From the NCBI RefSeq assembly GCF_013407935.1, contig NZ_JACBZU010000001.1, positions 1-64,000 on the forward strand: DNA of 64,000 nucleotides, read 5' to 3'. Source of the stretch: Allomuricauda sp. ARW1Y1. Lineage in GTDB: Bacteria > Bacteroidota > Bacteroidia > Flavobacteriales > Flavobacteriaceae. The notes beneath the pieces were generated by a model. The model did not search any database and was not told the DNA's origin. It worked only from the letters and a program-made list of their open reading frames with translations. The translations under genes were made by a program, and so were the position numbers. Position 1 is the first letter of the stretch. The number at the start of each line of letters is the position of its first letter. Of this stretch, positions 16,368-24,987 are shown in pieces.

Positions 16368-17915
16368 CTAGTTTTGCCAAACGGATTCCATCTTTTTGAT
16401 GGATTCGATAATGATGGGATGTTGGCTGTCCTCATTCACAATAATCAATGTATCGTAAGGTTCGGTGGGAAATACTTGCTCGGTAATGGACAATAACCCT
16501 TCATTTACAAACAGCTCCATAGACGACCAATCCATCAAAACCCTCAAATTCCTGAGCTCCCCCTTCGGGAGCACTATAGGGGCTTTATGGATCCTTGCCC
16601 CAAAATCCTTTTGAAAATCAACTTGACCCGACAACCTCCTGTCCACTTGTACGGTATCCAGACCCATCTGGACCTGAAGCACTTCATCCCTATCGTTTTT
16701 GAACAGAAGCTTCATATTTTTTGAAGCTGTTTTCAATTGTATTTCGGATTGATGCAGCCCATCAACAACTAAAGTGTCCGAAGTGGCCGCTGGGACTTCC
16801 GTTGAGGACAGGAACATATCGGAAGTTAATTTTCCAACGGACGCAATGGGATAATTTGCCAAAACATAGTCGTCTTCAACCTGATGTAAGCTAAGTTTGC
16901 GGGGGGCGGTCATGGCACTTCGCCATTTCTGGGTAGGGGTATCCCGTGCATAGTCCCAATTGCTCATCCAACCTATAAAAATTCGGTCCTCGCTCGGCAC
17001 ATTGTTGTAGGTGACGCCGGCATAATTATCGGTTCCATAATCCAGCCATTTAGGTTCTTGCTGCTGCGAAGTAAAGGTTGTTCCGTCAAAATCACCAACA
17101 AAATATTGGGTTCCGCTACCACCATTTGGAGCTCTGGGATTGATACTGATGAGCAGCACCCATTTTTCTTCCTCTGAACCCTGTACTGGTAAGGGAAAAA
17201 GATCGGGGCATTCCCAAACACCTCCATGGGCGCCCTGTGTTTTTCCAAAATCGCTCATGTACTTCCAATCCTTCAGGTCTTTGGAAGTATAGAATTGCGC
17301 ATGGTCGCCCGCCACCAATGCCATTATCCAAGATGACGAAGCTTCGTGCCAAAACACCTTGGGATCCCTAAAATCCTTGATTCCTGGGTTTGGTATAACC
17401 GGATTGCCATCATACTTGGTCCAAGTGACACCATTATCCAAACTGTAGGCAATGCCCTGTGTTTGGTAGTCTGTTCTACCCTCTTTTTCACCCTCCATGG
17501 AATGGTAGGTGAATATGGCCACCAAAGGTGTTTCCCCATTTTTACCGAAACCCGTCGTGTTATTTTTGTCCACCACAGCGCTACCCGAAAAAATAAGTCC
17601 ATGCTCATCGGGATATAGCGCAATCGGTTTATGCTCCCAATGCACCAAGTCCCTGCTCATCGCATGCCCCCAATGCATGGGTCCCCAGACGATATCATCT
17701 GGGTAGTATTGGTAGAATAGATGGTACCAACCGTCATTGTATACCAAGCCGTTAGGGTCATTCATCCATTTTTCCGGTGGTGAAAAATGAAATTGGGGTC
17801 GATATGCTTCTTGATATTTCGCATCCTTATCTGTCGGGGTCGATGCCTTCTTTTGTTCCTGCTTGCATGCCACCAGGGCGAGTACCAAAAAGCAACTTAT
17901 GACTTGTCTATGCAT
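16368..17915 (-). CDS. GH32 lipoprotein (levanase/invertase-type fructosidase)
   Basis: The 515-residue protein has a lipoprotein signal (LVLALVAC, Cys at 17) and then the five-bladed GH32 catalytic domain: WMNDPNG holds the nucleophile Asp, FRDPK the transition-state stabiliser Asp, and WECPDLF the acid/base Glu. A C-terminal beta sandwich ends with the SMELFVNEG segment typical of the family. It would cleave terminal fructose from sucrose, inulin or levan at the cell surface or in the periplasm. Length fits SacC/levanase members. There is no fructan SusCD pair or fructokinase beside it in this window, so it seems to act alone or with genes elsewhere. Confidence 0.92.
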   Translation of the reverse strand: MHRQVISCFLVLALVACKQEQKKASTPTDKDAKYQEAYRPQFHFSPPEKWMNDPNGLVYNDGWYHLFYQYYPDDIVWGPMHWGHAMSRDLVHWEHKPIALYPDEHGLIFSGSAVVDKNNTTGFGKNGETPLVAIFTYHSMEGEKEGRTDYQTQGIAYSLDNGVTWTKYDGNPVIPNPGIKDFRDPKVFWHEASSSWIMALVAGDHAQFYTSKDLKDWKYMSDFGKTQGAHGGVWECPDLFPLPVQGSEEEKWVLLISINPRAPNGGSGTQYFVGDFDGTTFTSQQQEPKWLDYGTDNYAGVTYNNVPSEDRIFIGWMSNWDYARDTPTQKWRSAMTAPRKLSLHQVEDDYVLANYPIASVGKLTSDMFLSSTEVPAATSDTLVVDGLHQSEIQLKTASKNMKLLFKNDRDEVLQVQMGLDTVQVDRRLSGQVDFQKDFGARIHKAPIVLPKGELRNLRVLMDWSSMELFVNEGLLSITEQVFPTEPYDTLIIVNEDSQHPIIIESIKKMESVWQN

Positions 17916-17967
17916 TTTCTAAAATAAATTAACCCGCTCAAGTTAAACAAATTTTAGCGCTCACTGT

Positions 17968-18102
17968 ATGGGTTTTATCTACATTGAGGCAGAACAATTG
18001 GACGGAAAACCAACTGTAACCAAAAAATATTTCCCTTTTTCCGAAAGGAACGAACGCAAAAATCTACCTATCTTTAAACAGCGTTTTGCAAACCCCAACT
18101 AA
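17968..18102 (+). CDS. Candidate 44-residue ORF ahead of the arsenosugar operon
   Basis: An ATG at 17968 opens a 44-codon frame with a balanced, protein-like composition: it starts MGFIYIEAEQLDG and ends LPIFKQRFANPN. The stop is 11 bp before the TTG start of the glycosyltransferase gene, in a different frame. It might be a true small first gene, or the C-terminal remnant of a longer gene whose 5' part was lost when the GH32 gene came to lie upstream. The frame is closed by a stop only 21 bases before the ATG. A -7-like TATCTTTA at 18068 lies inside it, so it could also be plain leader DNA. Confidence 0.35.
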   Translation: MGFIYIEAEQLDGKPTVTKKYFPFSERNERKNLPIFKQRFANPN

Positions 18103-18113
18103 ATCCATAAAAG

Positions 18114-18728
18114 TTGAGCAAAAACCTTCTTTTGATCCTTACCCGAAACCCCGAACTTGGCAAGTGCAAGACCCGATTGGCAGCGAAGGTGGGTGATAAA
18201 GCGGCTTTGGATATCTACAAATTTTTATTGGACCAAACGGTCGCCTTCACCAAGAATCTAAATGTAGAGAAATGGGTGTACTATTCCGAACAGATTTGGG
18301 AACATGATATCTGGGACAGTTCCATCTACCAAAAAAAACTCCAGGTTGGAAAGGATTTGGGCGAGCGCATGATGCATGCCTTTGAAGAGGGATTCCGAGC
18401 CGGGTTTGAGAACATCATCATTATTGGAAGTGATATGTTCCATTTAAACCAAAAAGACCTCGAAGAAGCATTTTCCAAACTTGACCACCATGATTTTGTC
18501 GTGGGCCCGGCAGAAGACGGCGGCTATTACCTATTGGGTATGAAATCCTTACGAAGGAAGCTGTTCCAAAACAAGGTATGGGGCACAAATATGGTGTTGT
18601 CCGATACGCTTTCCGATATCAAAGACGCCGACGTACATCTATTGGAAGAAAAAAATGATGTCGATTATTACGAAGACATTAAAGATATTGAGGCCTTTGC
18701 GCCATTTTTAAAACATATACAAGAATGA
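18114..18728 (+). CDS. DUF2064/TIGR04282-type glycosyltransferase (arsenosugar-associated)
   Basis: The 204-residue enzyme has the nucleotide-sugar-transferase-like fold of the TIGR04282 family: TRNPELGKCKTRLA near the N-terminus, IIGSDMFHL and VGPAEDGGYYLLGM in the middle. Members occur in clusters for arsenosugar formation, where a sugar or nucleoside is linked to a methylated arsenic compound; the exact reaction is not settled. The start is a TTG, which fits the N-terminus of family members better than any later Met. Its stop overlaps the start of the next gene by 4 bp (ATGA-type), and that gene overlaps the methyltransferase gene in the same way, so the three are clearly co-translated. 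Confidence 0.85.
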   Translation: MSKNLLLILTRNPELGKCKTRLAAKVGDKAALDIYKFLLDQTVAFTKNLNVEKWVYYSEQIWEHDIWDSSIYQKKLQVGKDLGERMMHAFEEGFRAGFENIIIIGSDMFHLNQKDLEEAFSKLDHHDFVVGPAEDGGYYLLGMKSLRRKLFQNKVWGTNMVLSDTLSDIKDADVHLLEEKNDVDYYEDIKDIEAFAPFLKHIQE

Positions 18729-19540
18729 CACAGAAACAGATTGATGAATCCGTTGACTACTTGAAAAAACGTGGTTTCGAAACCCCAGAAATTGGGATTG
18801 TACTTGGCACGGGACTTGGGCAGCTCATTGAGAGCATCGAGCATCCCACCGAGGCCCATTACAACCATATCCCCTATTTTCCGTTGGCAACGGTGGAATT
18901 TCATACGGGAAAACTCATCTATGGCACTATCGAGGGCAAAAAGGCAGTGGTGATGCAAGGCCGTTTCCATTTGTACGAAGGATACGATTTTTTGGACATT
19001 ACCTACCCCATTCGCGTGATGCACAGTCTTGGTATACAACAATTGTTTGTGTCCAATGCCGCGGGAGCCATCAACCTCAACTTTAAGAAAGGGGATATCA
19101 TGCTCATCGAAGATCACATCAACCTTCAAGGAGGGTCGCCATTGGCCTTTAAAAACGTATCCGAATTCGGGAACCGTTTTGTGGATATGAGCGAACCTTA
19201 CGATTTGGATATGCGCAAAAAAGTGGAGGCCATAGCCAAGCGCGAAAACATTTCGTTGCAAAAAGGGGTATATGCATCGGTGGTGGGCCCGCAACTGGAA
19301 ACCAAGGCCGAATATCGCATGCTCAAAACCTTGGGTGCAGATGCGGTTGGAATGAGTACCGTTCCCGAAGTAATTGTTGCCAATCATTTACGACTACCCA
19401 TCGTAGCGGTTTCCGTTTTAACGGATGAATGTGACCCTGATAATTTGCAACCTGTTGAAGTACAGGAAATTTTGAGGGTCGCGGGGCAAACGGAACCCAA
19501 AATGATCAAACTATTCAAAGAACTTATCAAAGAACTATGA
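18725..19540 (+). CDS. punA: Purine-nucleoside phosphorylase
   Basis: The 271-residue protein is a trimeric-type PNP: GIVLGTGLGQL binds phosphate, FVSNAAGAINL and GVYASVVGPQLETKAEYRM line the purine pocket, and the length is normal. It cleaves inosine or guanosine, or adenosyl-like compounds, with phosphate to the base and ribose-1-phosphate in the cytosol. Placement between the arsenosugar glycosyltransferase and the ArsM-like gene, with 4-bp overlaps on both sides, suggests that it removes adenine or another base from an S-adenosyl-derived deoxyadenosyl-arsenic intermediate; this is an inference from context. Confidence 0.93.
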   Translation: MTQKQIDESVDYLKKRGFETPEIGIVLGTGLGQLIESIEHPTEAHYNHIPYFPLATVEFHTGKLIYGTIEGKKAVVMQGRFHLYEGYDFLDITYPIRVMHSLGIQQLFVSNAAGAINLNFKKGDIMLIEDHINLQGGSPLAFKNVSEFGNRFVDMSEPYDLDMRKKVEAIAKRENISLQKGVYASVVGPQLETKAEYRMLKTLGADAVGMSTVPEVIVANHLRLPIVAVSVLTDECDPDNLQPVEVQEILRVAGQTEPKMIKLFKELIKEL

Positions 19541-20502
19541 GCTATTTAGATGCCACCCAGGATTTATATAAGGAAGCAGCTTTGACCCCTGATGTTGGAC
19601 TTTGCTGCACCACCAACCCCATTTGGCAATTTCCGGGGCTTTCCATTCCCAAAATCATGCAGGAGATGAACTACGGCTGTGGAAGTACCGTTTCTGCACA
19701 GGATTTGGTGAACGAACCCAAAATTCTTTATGTGGGAGTTGGCGGTGGTATGGAACTGCTGCAATTCGCTTACTTTTCCAGGCAAAAAGGAGGGGTTACC
19801 GGGGTGGATTCCGTGGATGAAATGCTGGAAGCTTCCCGGAAAAATTTCAAATTGGCCGAAGCGGAAAACAATTGGTTCAGAAGTGAATATGTCAATTTAG
19901 TGAAGGGAGATGCTCTGCATTTGCCCGTTGAAGATGAGAGTATGGACGTGGCCGCACAGAACTGCTTGTTCAATATCTTTAAAATCGAAGATTTGAAAAA
20001 AGCCGTTTCCGAAATGTACCGTGTCCTGAAACCACACGGCAGATTGGTCATGAGCGACCCCATTTGCGAACAGCCCATGAGCGATGAACTCCGTAATGAT
20101 GACCGATTGAGGGCACAATGCCTAAGCGGAAGCATCCCTTTAAAGTATTACATAAGGGTGTTGACCGATGCAGGCTTTGGCACCATCGAAATCCGTGGTA
20201 AGCGGTCGTACAGGGTTTTATCGCCCAACCACTACCCCACTGATGAACTCATCCACATCGAATCCATAGAAATAGCAGCGATCAAAGACCCAATGCCTGA
20301 GGATGGACCATGTGTTTTTACCGGAAAAACAGCGATTTATTTTGGCAACGAAGCCTATTTTGACGACCAAAAGGGACACGTATTGCAACAAAACCAACCC
20401 TTGGCAGTTTGTGATAAAACGGCTGTCGCCTTGGCCAATGCATCGGATGAAATTTTTATCAGTGAGAGCACCTACCACTATAATGGAGGGGGTTGTTGCT
20501 AA
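19537..20502 (+). CDS. arsM: ArsM-like arsenite S-adenosylmethionine methyltransferase (arsenosugar type)
   Basis: The 321-residue protein has an N-terminal GLCCTTNP motif with paired Cys, a Rossmann methyltransferase core (ILYVGVGGGMELL, then VKGDALHLP and MYRVLKPHGRLVMSDP), a later single Cys region, and a C-terminal GGGCC end. Paired Cys residues bind trivalent arsenic in ArsM enzymes; the CC ending is typical of the arsenosugar-associated group. It would methylate arsenite stepwise in the cytosol. It is the last gene of the three-gene operon. The radical SAM partner ArsS, expected in the complete pathway, is not in this window, nor are arsenic resistance genes (arsR, arsC, arsB). Confidence 0.85.
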   Translation: MSYLDATQDLYKEAALTPDVGLCCTTNPIWQFPGLSIPKIMQEMNYGCGSTVSAQDLVNEPKILYVGVGGGMELLQFAYFSRQKGGVTGVDSVDEMLEASRKNFKLAEAENNWFRSEYVNLVKGDALHLPVEDESMDVAAQNCLFNIFKIEDLKKAVSEMYRVLKPHGRLVMSDPICEQPMSDELRNDDRLRAQCLSGSIPLKYYIRVLTDAGFGTIEIRGKRSYRVLSPNHYPTDELIHIESIEIAAIKDPMPEDGPCVFTGKTAIYFGNEAYFDDQKGHVLQQNQPLAVCDKTAVALANASDEIFISESTYHYNGGGCC

Positions 20503-20527
20503 ATTCTAGAATTTTATACTAATTTTG
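20496..20527 (+). promoter_or_regulatory. Candidate promoter for the gene at 20603
   Basis: An exact TAATTTTG (-7, TAnnTTTG) at 20520-20527 is preceded by TTG at 20496-20498, 21 bp upstream, which suits the Bacteroidota promoter. It begins inside the last codons of arsM and lies 75 bp before the next gene's start. Confidence 0.5.
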
Positions 20528-20602
20528 ATATGATGCCCTTAGCTCGGGCAATAACGAATCATACCTCAAGACTTTTTAAAATCGTTTAAAAAAATTGATT
20601 GT

Positions 20603-21418
20603 ATGGTACCGCCTGAGTTTATAAATGAGTTAAAGCTTAATGAGCTTCCTGTTCATTTTAAGGACCTACCCTTAAAAAGATTGCCCATTGACCCTGTTTT
20701 TGGCAAAAAACTTATGGAACTATCTCCAAGAGGATTGATCGCTCTTGCCGCAGCCATGTCCGAATGGATAATCTGGCGTATTGACAAACATCATGATTTT
20801 GAAAGTCAGCCCTTAGTAGAAGCAATGTGGGTGTGCTCCGTCCACCCATCTTATCTGGCTCCTTTTCAACTCGAAAATTGGCCAAAACCATCCGATTCTT
20901 TGTGGGATTCACCTCCAAGTAAGGCTTTTTTTAGTGTCCAATATCATTTTCGAAAGGTTATCGAAGGTATGGTTGGATACAGTCACTTTCATGATTTAGC
21001 AAATTGGTGTTATAATGTCTTGGAAACTGGGATGTTCAAAAACAAAAAAAATAAACTTGAATCGACAATAGGAAAGGAATTGACAACGACTTTCCATACT
21101 TGGTTACACGAAACCATCGATAAAATAGCGGTTCTTTCACCAATTGATGAAATCACCTCCAAATGTCTTATGGAAAGAAATCCTTCCGAAAAATTCCAAA
21201 ATTCCTTCTCTTGGGGAAATGCAGTTTGCCGAGATGAAATTTATGGTGAGGTTAATAGCCAATTTAATAAAACAAAAGCAATAGATTCACTTTTGAAAAT
21301 GGCGGCAGGGAATCCTTTTTTGTGCAGTGTTGAAGAACTTAAAGAGAACAAATGCTGGGATTTTACCAAACACAGCATTCCAATGCTTCAAGGTAATCCC
21401 TATACGTTCACGGAATAG
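20603..21418 (+). CDS. Hypothetical protein, AT-rich
   Basis: The 271-residue product is not recognised. It has no signal peptide or membrane segment and is rich in Trp and His in the first 150 residues (LIALAAAMSEWIIWRIDKHHDFE; AMWVCSVHPSYLAPF; quoted in parts). The second half contains HTWLHETIDKIAVL. It is more AT-rich than the arsenosugar genes just upstream and has its own promoter. Proteins with this look occur in accessory DNA, where they are sometimes parts of immunity or toxin pairs, but nothing here establishes that. It converges on the LysM-like gene. Confidence 0.6.
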   Translation: MVPPEFINELKLNELPVHFKDLPLKRLPIDPVFGKKLMELSPRGLIALAAAMSEWIIWRIDKHHDFESQPLVEAMWVCSVHPSYLAPFQLENWPKPSDSLWDSPPSKAFFSVQYHFRKVIEGMVGYSHFHDLANWCYNVLETGMFKNKKNKLESTIGKELTTTFHTWLHETIDKIAVLSPIDEITSKCLMERNPSEKFQNSFSWGNAVCRDEIYGEVNSQFNKTKAIDSLLKMAAGNPFLCSVEELKENKCWDFTKHSIPMLQGNPYTFTE

Positions 21419-21473
21419 CCGTGATGGTTACATAAAGGCCAGTAACACCCTACTTTAAAAATAATTTATTGCT

Positions 21474-22388
21474 TCAATTCTCAAATTCAAGGTCTGCGTA
21501 GTCGTTCATGATGCCATTACTGATCATGTTGGCGAACTTTGTTTTATTGGTTTTGAGCGAAATTTTACTTTGGGCTGTTTTGGAGGAACTTTCCAAGGAC
21601 AACAGGCTTATGGCAGGTAGTATGTTCTTGGCCAAGTAAAGACTGTTTTCATCTTCAAAAATCAAACTGGCCTCATCCACATTGGTATTGGAAACACTAT
21701 GTTGTTTGAATACATTTTGAATATGGTGTGCAAACCGTTGCCCTTGCTCACTTTTGTTGTAATGGTAAACGGCTACATCCAGCGCGCTTCCTTGGGAAAG
21801 GTCGCCGGCACGCAATAAGAGGACACGTTGGTATTTGCCCATGTTTTGAAGGTATCGCTTGTTGATAACCTTCACATACTCCCCCATGATTCCTTTGGAA
21901 GCATTTGAATTACTGGGCTCCCCCATTACATATACCTGTGCACCGTGTTCCATCAATTCAGCAGCGAGACGTTTGGCGGTATCTTTGGTAAAGCTGCCAT
22001 CGCTTTCAACCTTATTTTCAACAATCAGATAGTACACTGCATCCTTCAATTTGTCACTTTTGACCGACATCTGGGAAAGTTCGGCATTAAAAATAGGGGC
22101 TTCGGAATCGGCGACCGCTTCGACCAAAACACCCTTCTTTTTAAAGGAATCACTGGCATAGGGCACCTTGTATTCTTCACCTAATTTCAGGGCGCTCCCT
22201 TCTTTGATTTTATCGGAATTGAGTTCCAGAAATGTGCCGTAGTGCTTGGCGGGATCTAAGCCCTGTTTCCGTAGCAAGGAAAAAATACCGTCGCCCTGCT
22301 CGGCTACCACTTGGTAAAAATTGTTGTCTTGAGCAAAAATGAGTGTGCAGGCCCCTACCCAAAATAGAAGGGATAATCTTAATTTCAT
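21474..22388 (-). CDS. Exported LysM-like protein with a degenerate amidase-like domain
   Basis: The start was moved to the Met at 22388 (MKLRLSLLFWVGACTLIFAQ), because it gives a clean signal peptide; the longer frame to 22442 adds 18 unlikely residues. Residues 25-75 resemble a LysM peptidoglycan-binding repeat (QGDGIFSLLRKQGLDP and LKLGEEYKVP). The rest has the order of secondary structure of an N-acetylmuramoyl-alanine amidase (YYLIVENKVESDGSFT, RVLLLRAGDLSQGSALDVAVYHYN in parts, NILPAI), but the zinc His and Glu are not visible. It could be a cell-wall-binding protein without hydrolase activity. It is next to a GH113-like gene on the same strand. Confidence 0.6.
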   Translation of the reverse strand: MKLRLSLLFWVGACTLIFAQDNNFYQVVAEQGDGIFSLLRKQGLDPAKHYGTFLELNSDKIKEGSALKLGEEYKVPYASDSFKKKGVLVEAVADSEAPIFNAELSQMSVKSDKLKDAVYYLIVENKVESDGSFTKDTAKRLAAELMEHGAQVYVMGEPSNSNASKGIMGEYVKVINKRYLQNMGKYQRVLLLRAGDLSQGSALDVAVYHYNKSEQGQRFAHHIQNVFKQHSVSNTNVDEASLIFEDENSLYLAKNILPAISLLSLESSSKTAQSKISLKTNKTKFANMISNGIMNDYADLEFEN

Positions 22389-22481
22389 TATAACATGTTT
22401 TGGGTGGGATGTGCTACAAATATGGCGAAAATTATGAGACAACAGGTCGTTATCCCATTAAAAATTTTGGGGCTTCATTTT

Positions 22482-23501
22482 CTAATCCCGACTTCGCGAT
22501 GTTTTTACTTGTGCGTATTGTTCCCGTATCACGGACTCTGCAGGTTTGTTCTGGGGTGTAAAGCGATTGTCATCGGCTCCACCCACTTTTTCGTGTTCCA
22601 TAAACCATTTCCACACAAAGCCACCGGCGAACCAATCCTCGTTCCAAAATTCGTCAAAAAGCACTTGGGTCGCCCTTGCTTGGGCCTCCAAGTTCACATT
22701 CTCTTGGTTCCGGTCTACCAACCAGGGCTTTTTACCGGTAAAATCCATGCTCCGATAGCCAAATTCCGTAAATAAAATAGGACGGTCCTGTTCTTGGGCC
22801 AATGCCTTCATCTTATCCTTCCAAGGCTTCCAACCTTCGGTAAGTGTTTCTCTTGTAGGATTTTGCCTTTCACACAATGGAAAATAAGCATTCACCCCTA
22901 TATAATCCAGTTCCGACCAAAAAGGTGTTTTGGCATATTCATCCCAATTGGCTGCATAAGTGAGCTTTCCATGATATACCTCTTTGATTTTTTGGATGAG
23001 TTGACCCCAAAACTCGGGACGTTCATCAATGAAGGTCTTCAATTCCGTGCCCACGCAAAAAATATCGCTTTGGGTTTCTTCGGCCATTTCGGCAAACAAC
23101 AGTATAAATTTTTCATAGGAAGCCTCAAACGTTTCCCAATCCGCTTCGCTCTTCATATCCAAGTTTCCGGTAAAAGCACCATTGGTAATCCAAATTTGGG
23201 GCTTCACCATCACCATTACCCCATTCCGATGCAGTTGTTCGATATACTGTTTTGCACCATCCCTTCGTTCACCAAACCATTGTCGGTCCGAATTAAAAAA
23301 CAATTCAGCTGATTTTTCGCCATTGATAAAACCAAAGGGCATAATGGCCGCATAGTTGGCATGGACATCCAAAACAGGGGCGATATGCCGTTCCGAAACC
23401 TCCTCACGGGAAGCCACAAAACTTACACCGTTCACCTTTTGAAACTTGCTACTGGCGCAAGAGGAAAGGACTAGGACCCCTAAAAAAATCAGTTTTTTCA
23501 T
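22482..23501 (-). CDS. GH113-like glycoside hydrolase lipoprotein
   Basis: The Met at 23501 was chosen because a lipoprotein signal follows (LIFLGVLVLSSC). The remaining 320 residues form a TIM barrel: FCVGTELKTF carries a likely acid/base Glu, YIGVNAYFPL the next strand, ILFTEFGYRSM a likely nucleophile Glu, and GGFVWKWF the last. This order matches the GH113 group (beta-mannanase-like, also called glycosidase-like TIM barrel). It might trim mannan or a self-made polysaccharide at the cell surface. It is divergent from the flavoprotein/Fe-S/glycosyltransferase region that starts at 23629, which makes a shared theme with mannosyl-type glycan chemistry possible. Confidence 0.75.
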   Translation of the reverse strand: MKKLIFLGVLVLSSCASSKFQKVNGVSFVASREEVSERHIAPVLDVHANYAAIMPFGFINGEKSAELFFNSDRQWFGERRDGAKQYIEQLHRNGVMVMVKPQIWITNGAFTGNLDMKSEADWETFEASYEKFILLFAEMAEETQSDIFCVGTELKTFIDERPEFWGQLIQKIKEVYHGKLTYAANWDEYAKTPFWSELDYIGVNAYFPLCERQNPTRETLTEGWKPWKDKMKALAQEQDRPILFTEFGYRSMDFTGKKPWLVDRNQENVNLEAQARATQVLFDEFWNEDWFAGGFVWKWFMEHEKVGGADDNRFTPQNKPAESVIREQYAQVKTSRSRD

Positions 23502-23628
23502 AATGATATCCAACCCTCTAAAATAATCATTTTAAAACAGCATTCAGCTCCATTATTCTTATTAAATTTCATCTTGTTGTTAAGTTCTTAACAAAAAACA
23601 CGACACATCAAACAATCAAACCTAACCC

Positions 23629-24978
23629 ATGGAGCACGTTGTCATTATCGGAAATGGAATATCAGGCGTTACTGCTGCTAGGCATATCCGCAAACTTTCC
23701 GATAAAAAAATCACCATCATTTCGGCCGAGTCCGAATACTTTTTTTCGAGGACGGCCTTGATGTACGTGTACATGGGCCATATGAAGTTTGAGCATACCC
23801 AACCCTACGAAAACCACTTCTGGAAAAAGAACAACATCGAATTGGTGCATGGATATGTTGCCAAAGTAGATACCGAACAAAAGCTGCTTTATCTAGCGGA
23901 CAAATCGTCGCTCAATTACGATAAGTTGGTTATTGCCACAGGATCAAAACCCAACAAATTTGGATGGCCCGGGCAAGATTTGGATGGTGTGCAGGGACTT
24001 TATTCCAAACAGGATTTGGAACTCTTGGAAGAAAACGCACCCAACAATAAGGTTTGTAAACGAGCTGTAATCGTAGGCGGCGGACTTATCGGCATCGAAC
24101 TGGCCGAGATGCTACGAACGCGAGATATTCCCGTTACGTTTTTAGTACGTGAAAAAAGCTTTTGGAACAGTGTTTTGCCCTCTGGGGAATCTGAAATGAT
24201 CAACGAACATATTCGGGAGCACCATATTGATCTGCGATTGGGCACATCACTTCAAGAAATCTGCCCCGATGCAAATGGAAGGGTGAAATCCGTGACCTTG
24301 GCGGAAACGGGTGAAGAAATTGAGTGCAATCTGGTAGGATTGACGGCGGGTGTAACCCCCAATATAGATTTTCTGAAAGATTCTGGGATTGCATTGGGGC
24401 GAGGCGTAAAAGTCAATCGCTTTTTGGAAACCAACGCGAAAGATGTGTACGCCATTGGCGACTGTGCCGAACAGCATGAGGCCATTGGAAATCGCAGACC
24501 CATTGAGGCAGTGTGGTACACGGGACGGATGATGGGCGAGACCCTTGCCCAAACCATTTGCGGCAATCGGATGGCATACAACCCCGGACATTGGTTCAAC
24601 TCCGCCAAATTCTTGGATATTGAATACCAAACCTATGGTTGGGTGTTTTCGGAAAGAAACAAAAAAGAAAACGAAGTCCATTTTCATTGGAGACATCCCA
24701 ACGAAAAAATCTGTATCACCATAGCGTTTGATAGGGAGTCCGAAACACTATTGGGCATCAACACCTTTGGGATTCGTCTACGGCATCAAGTATTCGATCA
24801 ATGGCTCAGCGAGCAACGATCCATTGATTTTGTGATGGAGCATTTGGTGGATGCCAATTTTGATCCTGAATTCTATAAAAACTTCGAAGCGCAGATTGTA
24901 TCAAAATACAATGCTGATTTTGGAAAATCCATCAGCCTGAAAAAGAAAAACCTAAAACGCATCTTTAAAATTGCCTAA
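23629..24978 (+). CDS. FAD-dependent NAD(P)H oxidoreductase
   Basis: The 449-residue protein is a pyridine-nucleotide-disulfide type flavoprotein without redox Cys: IIGNGISGVTAARHI binds FAD, IVGGGLIGIELAEML binds NAD(P)H, and DVYAIGDCAE is the second FAD contact. The first 370 residues resemble the rubredoxin/ferredoxin reductase or NirB N-terminal group. The C-terminal 80 residues are not recognised. Its stop is 9 bp before the next gene, a polytopic Fe-S protein, so the pair probably moves electrons from NAD(P)H to or from a membrane quinone or partner. The final acceptor is unknown. Confidence 0.85.
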   Translation: MEHVVIIGNGISGVTAARHIRKLSDKKITIISAESEYFFSRTALMYVYMGHMKFEHTQPYENHFWKKNNIELVHGYVAKVDTEQKLLYLADKSSLNYDKLVIATGSKPNKFGWPGQDLDGVQGLYSKQDLELLEENAPNNKVCKRAVIVGGGLIGIELAEMLRTRDIPVTFLVREKSFWNSVLPSGESEMINEHIREHHIDLRLGTSLQEICPDANGRVKSVTLAETGEEIECNLVGLTAGVTPNIDFLKDSGIALGRGVKVNRFLETNAKDVYAIGDCAEQHEAIGNRRPIEAVWYTGRMMGETLAQTICGNRMAYNPGHWFNSAKFLDIEYQTYGWVFSERNKKENEVHFHWRHPNEKICITIAFDRESETLLGINTFGIRLRHQVFDQWLSEQRSIDFVMEHLVDANFDPEFYKNFEAQIVSKYNADFGKSISLKKKNLKRIFKIA

Positions 24979-24987
24979 ACCAAGATT

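Noticed and set aside
18668-19387. Minus-strand frame of 239 codons opposite the nucleoside phosphorylase gene
   Set aside because: Overlaps two well-supported genes and has His/Phe-rich shadow composition.
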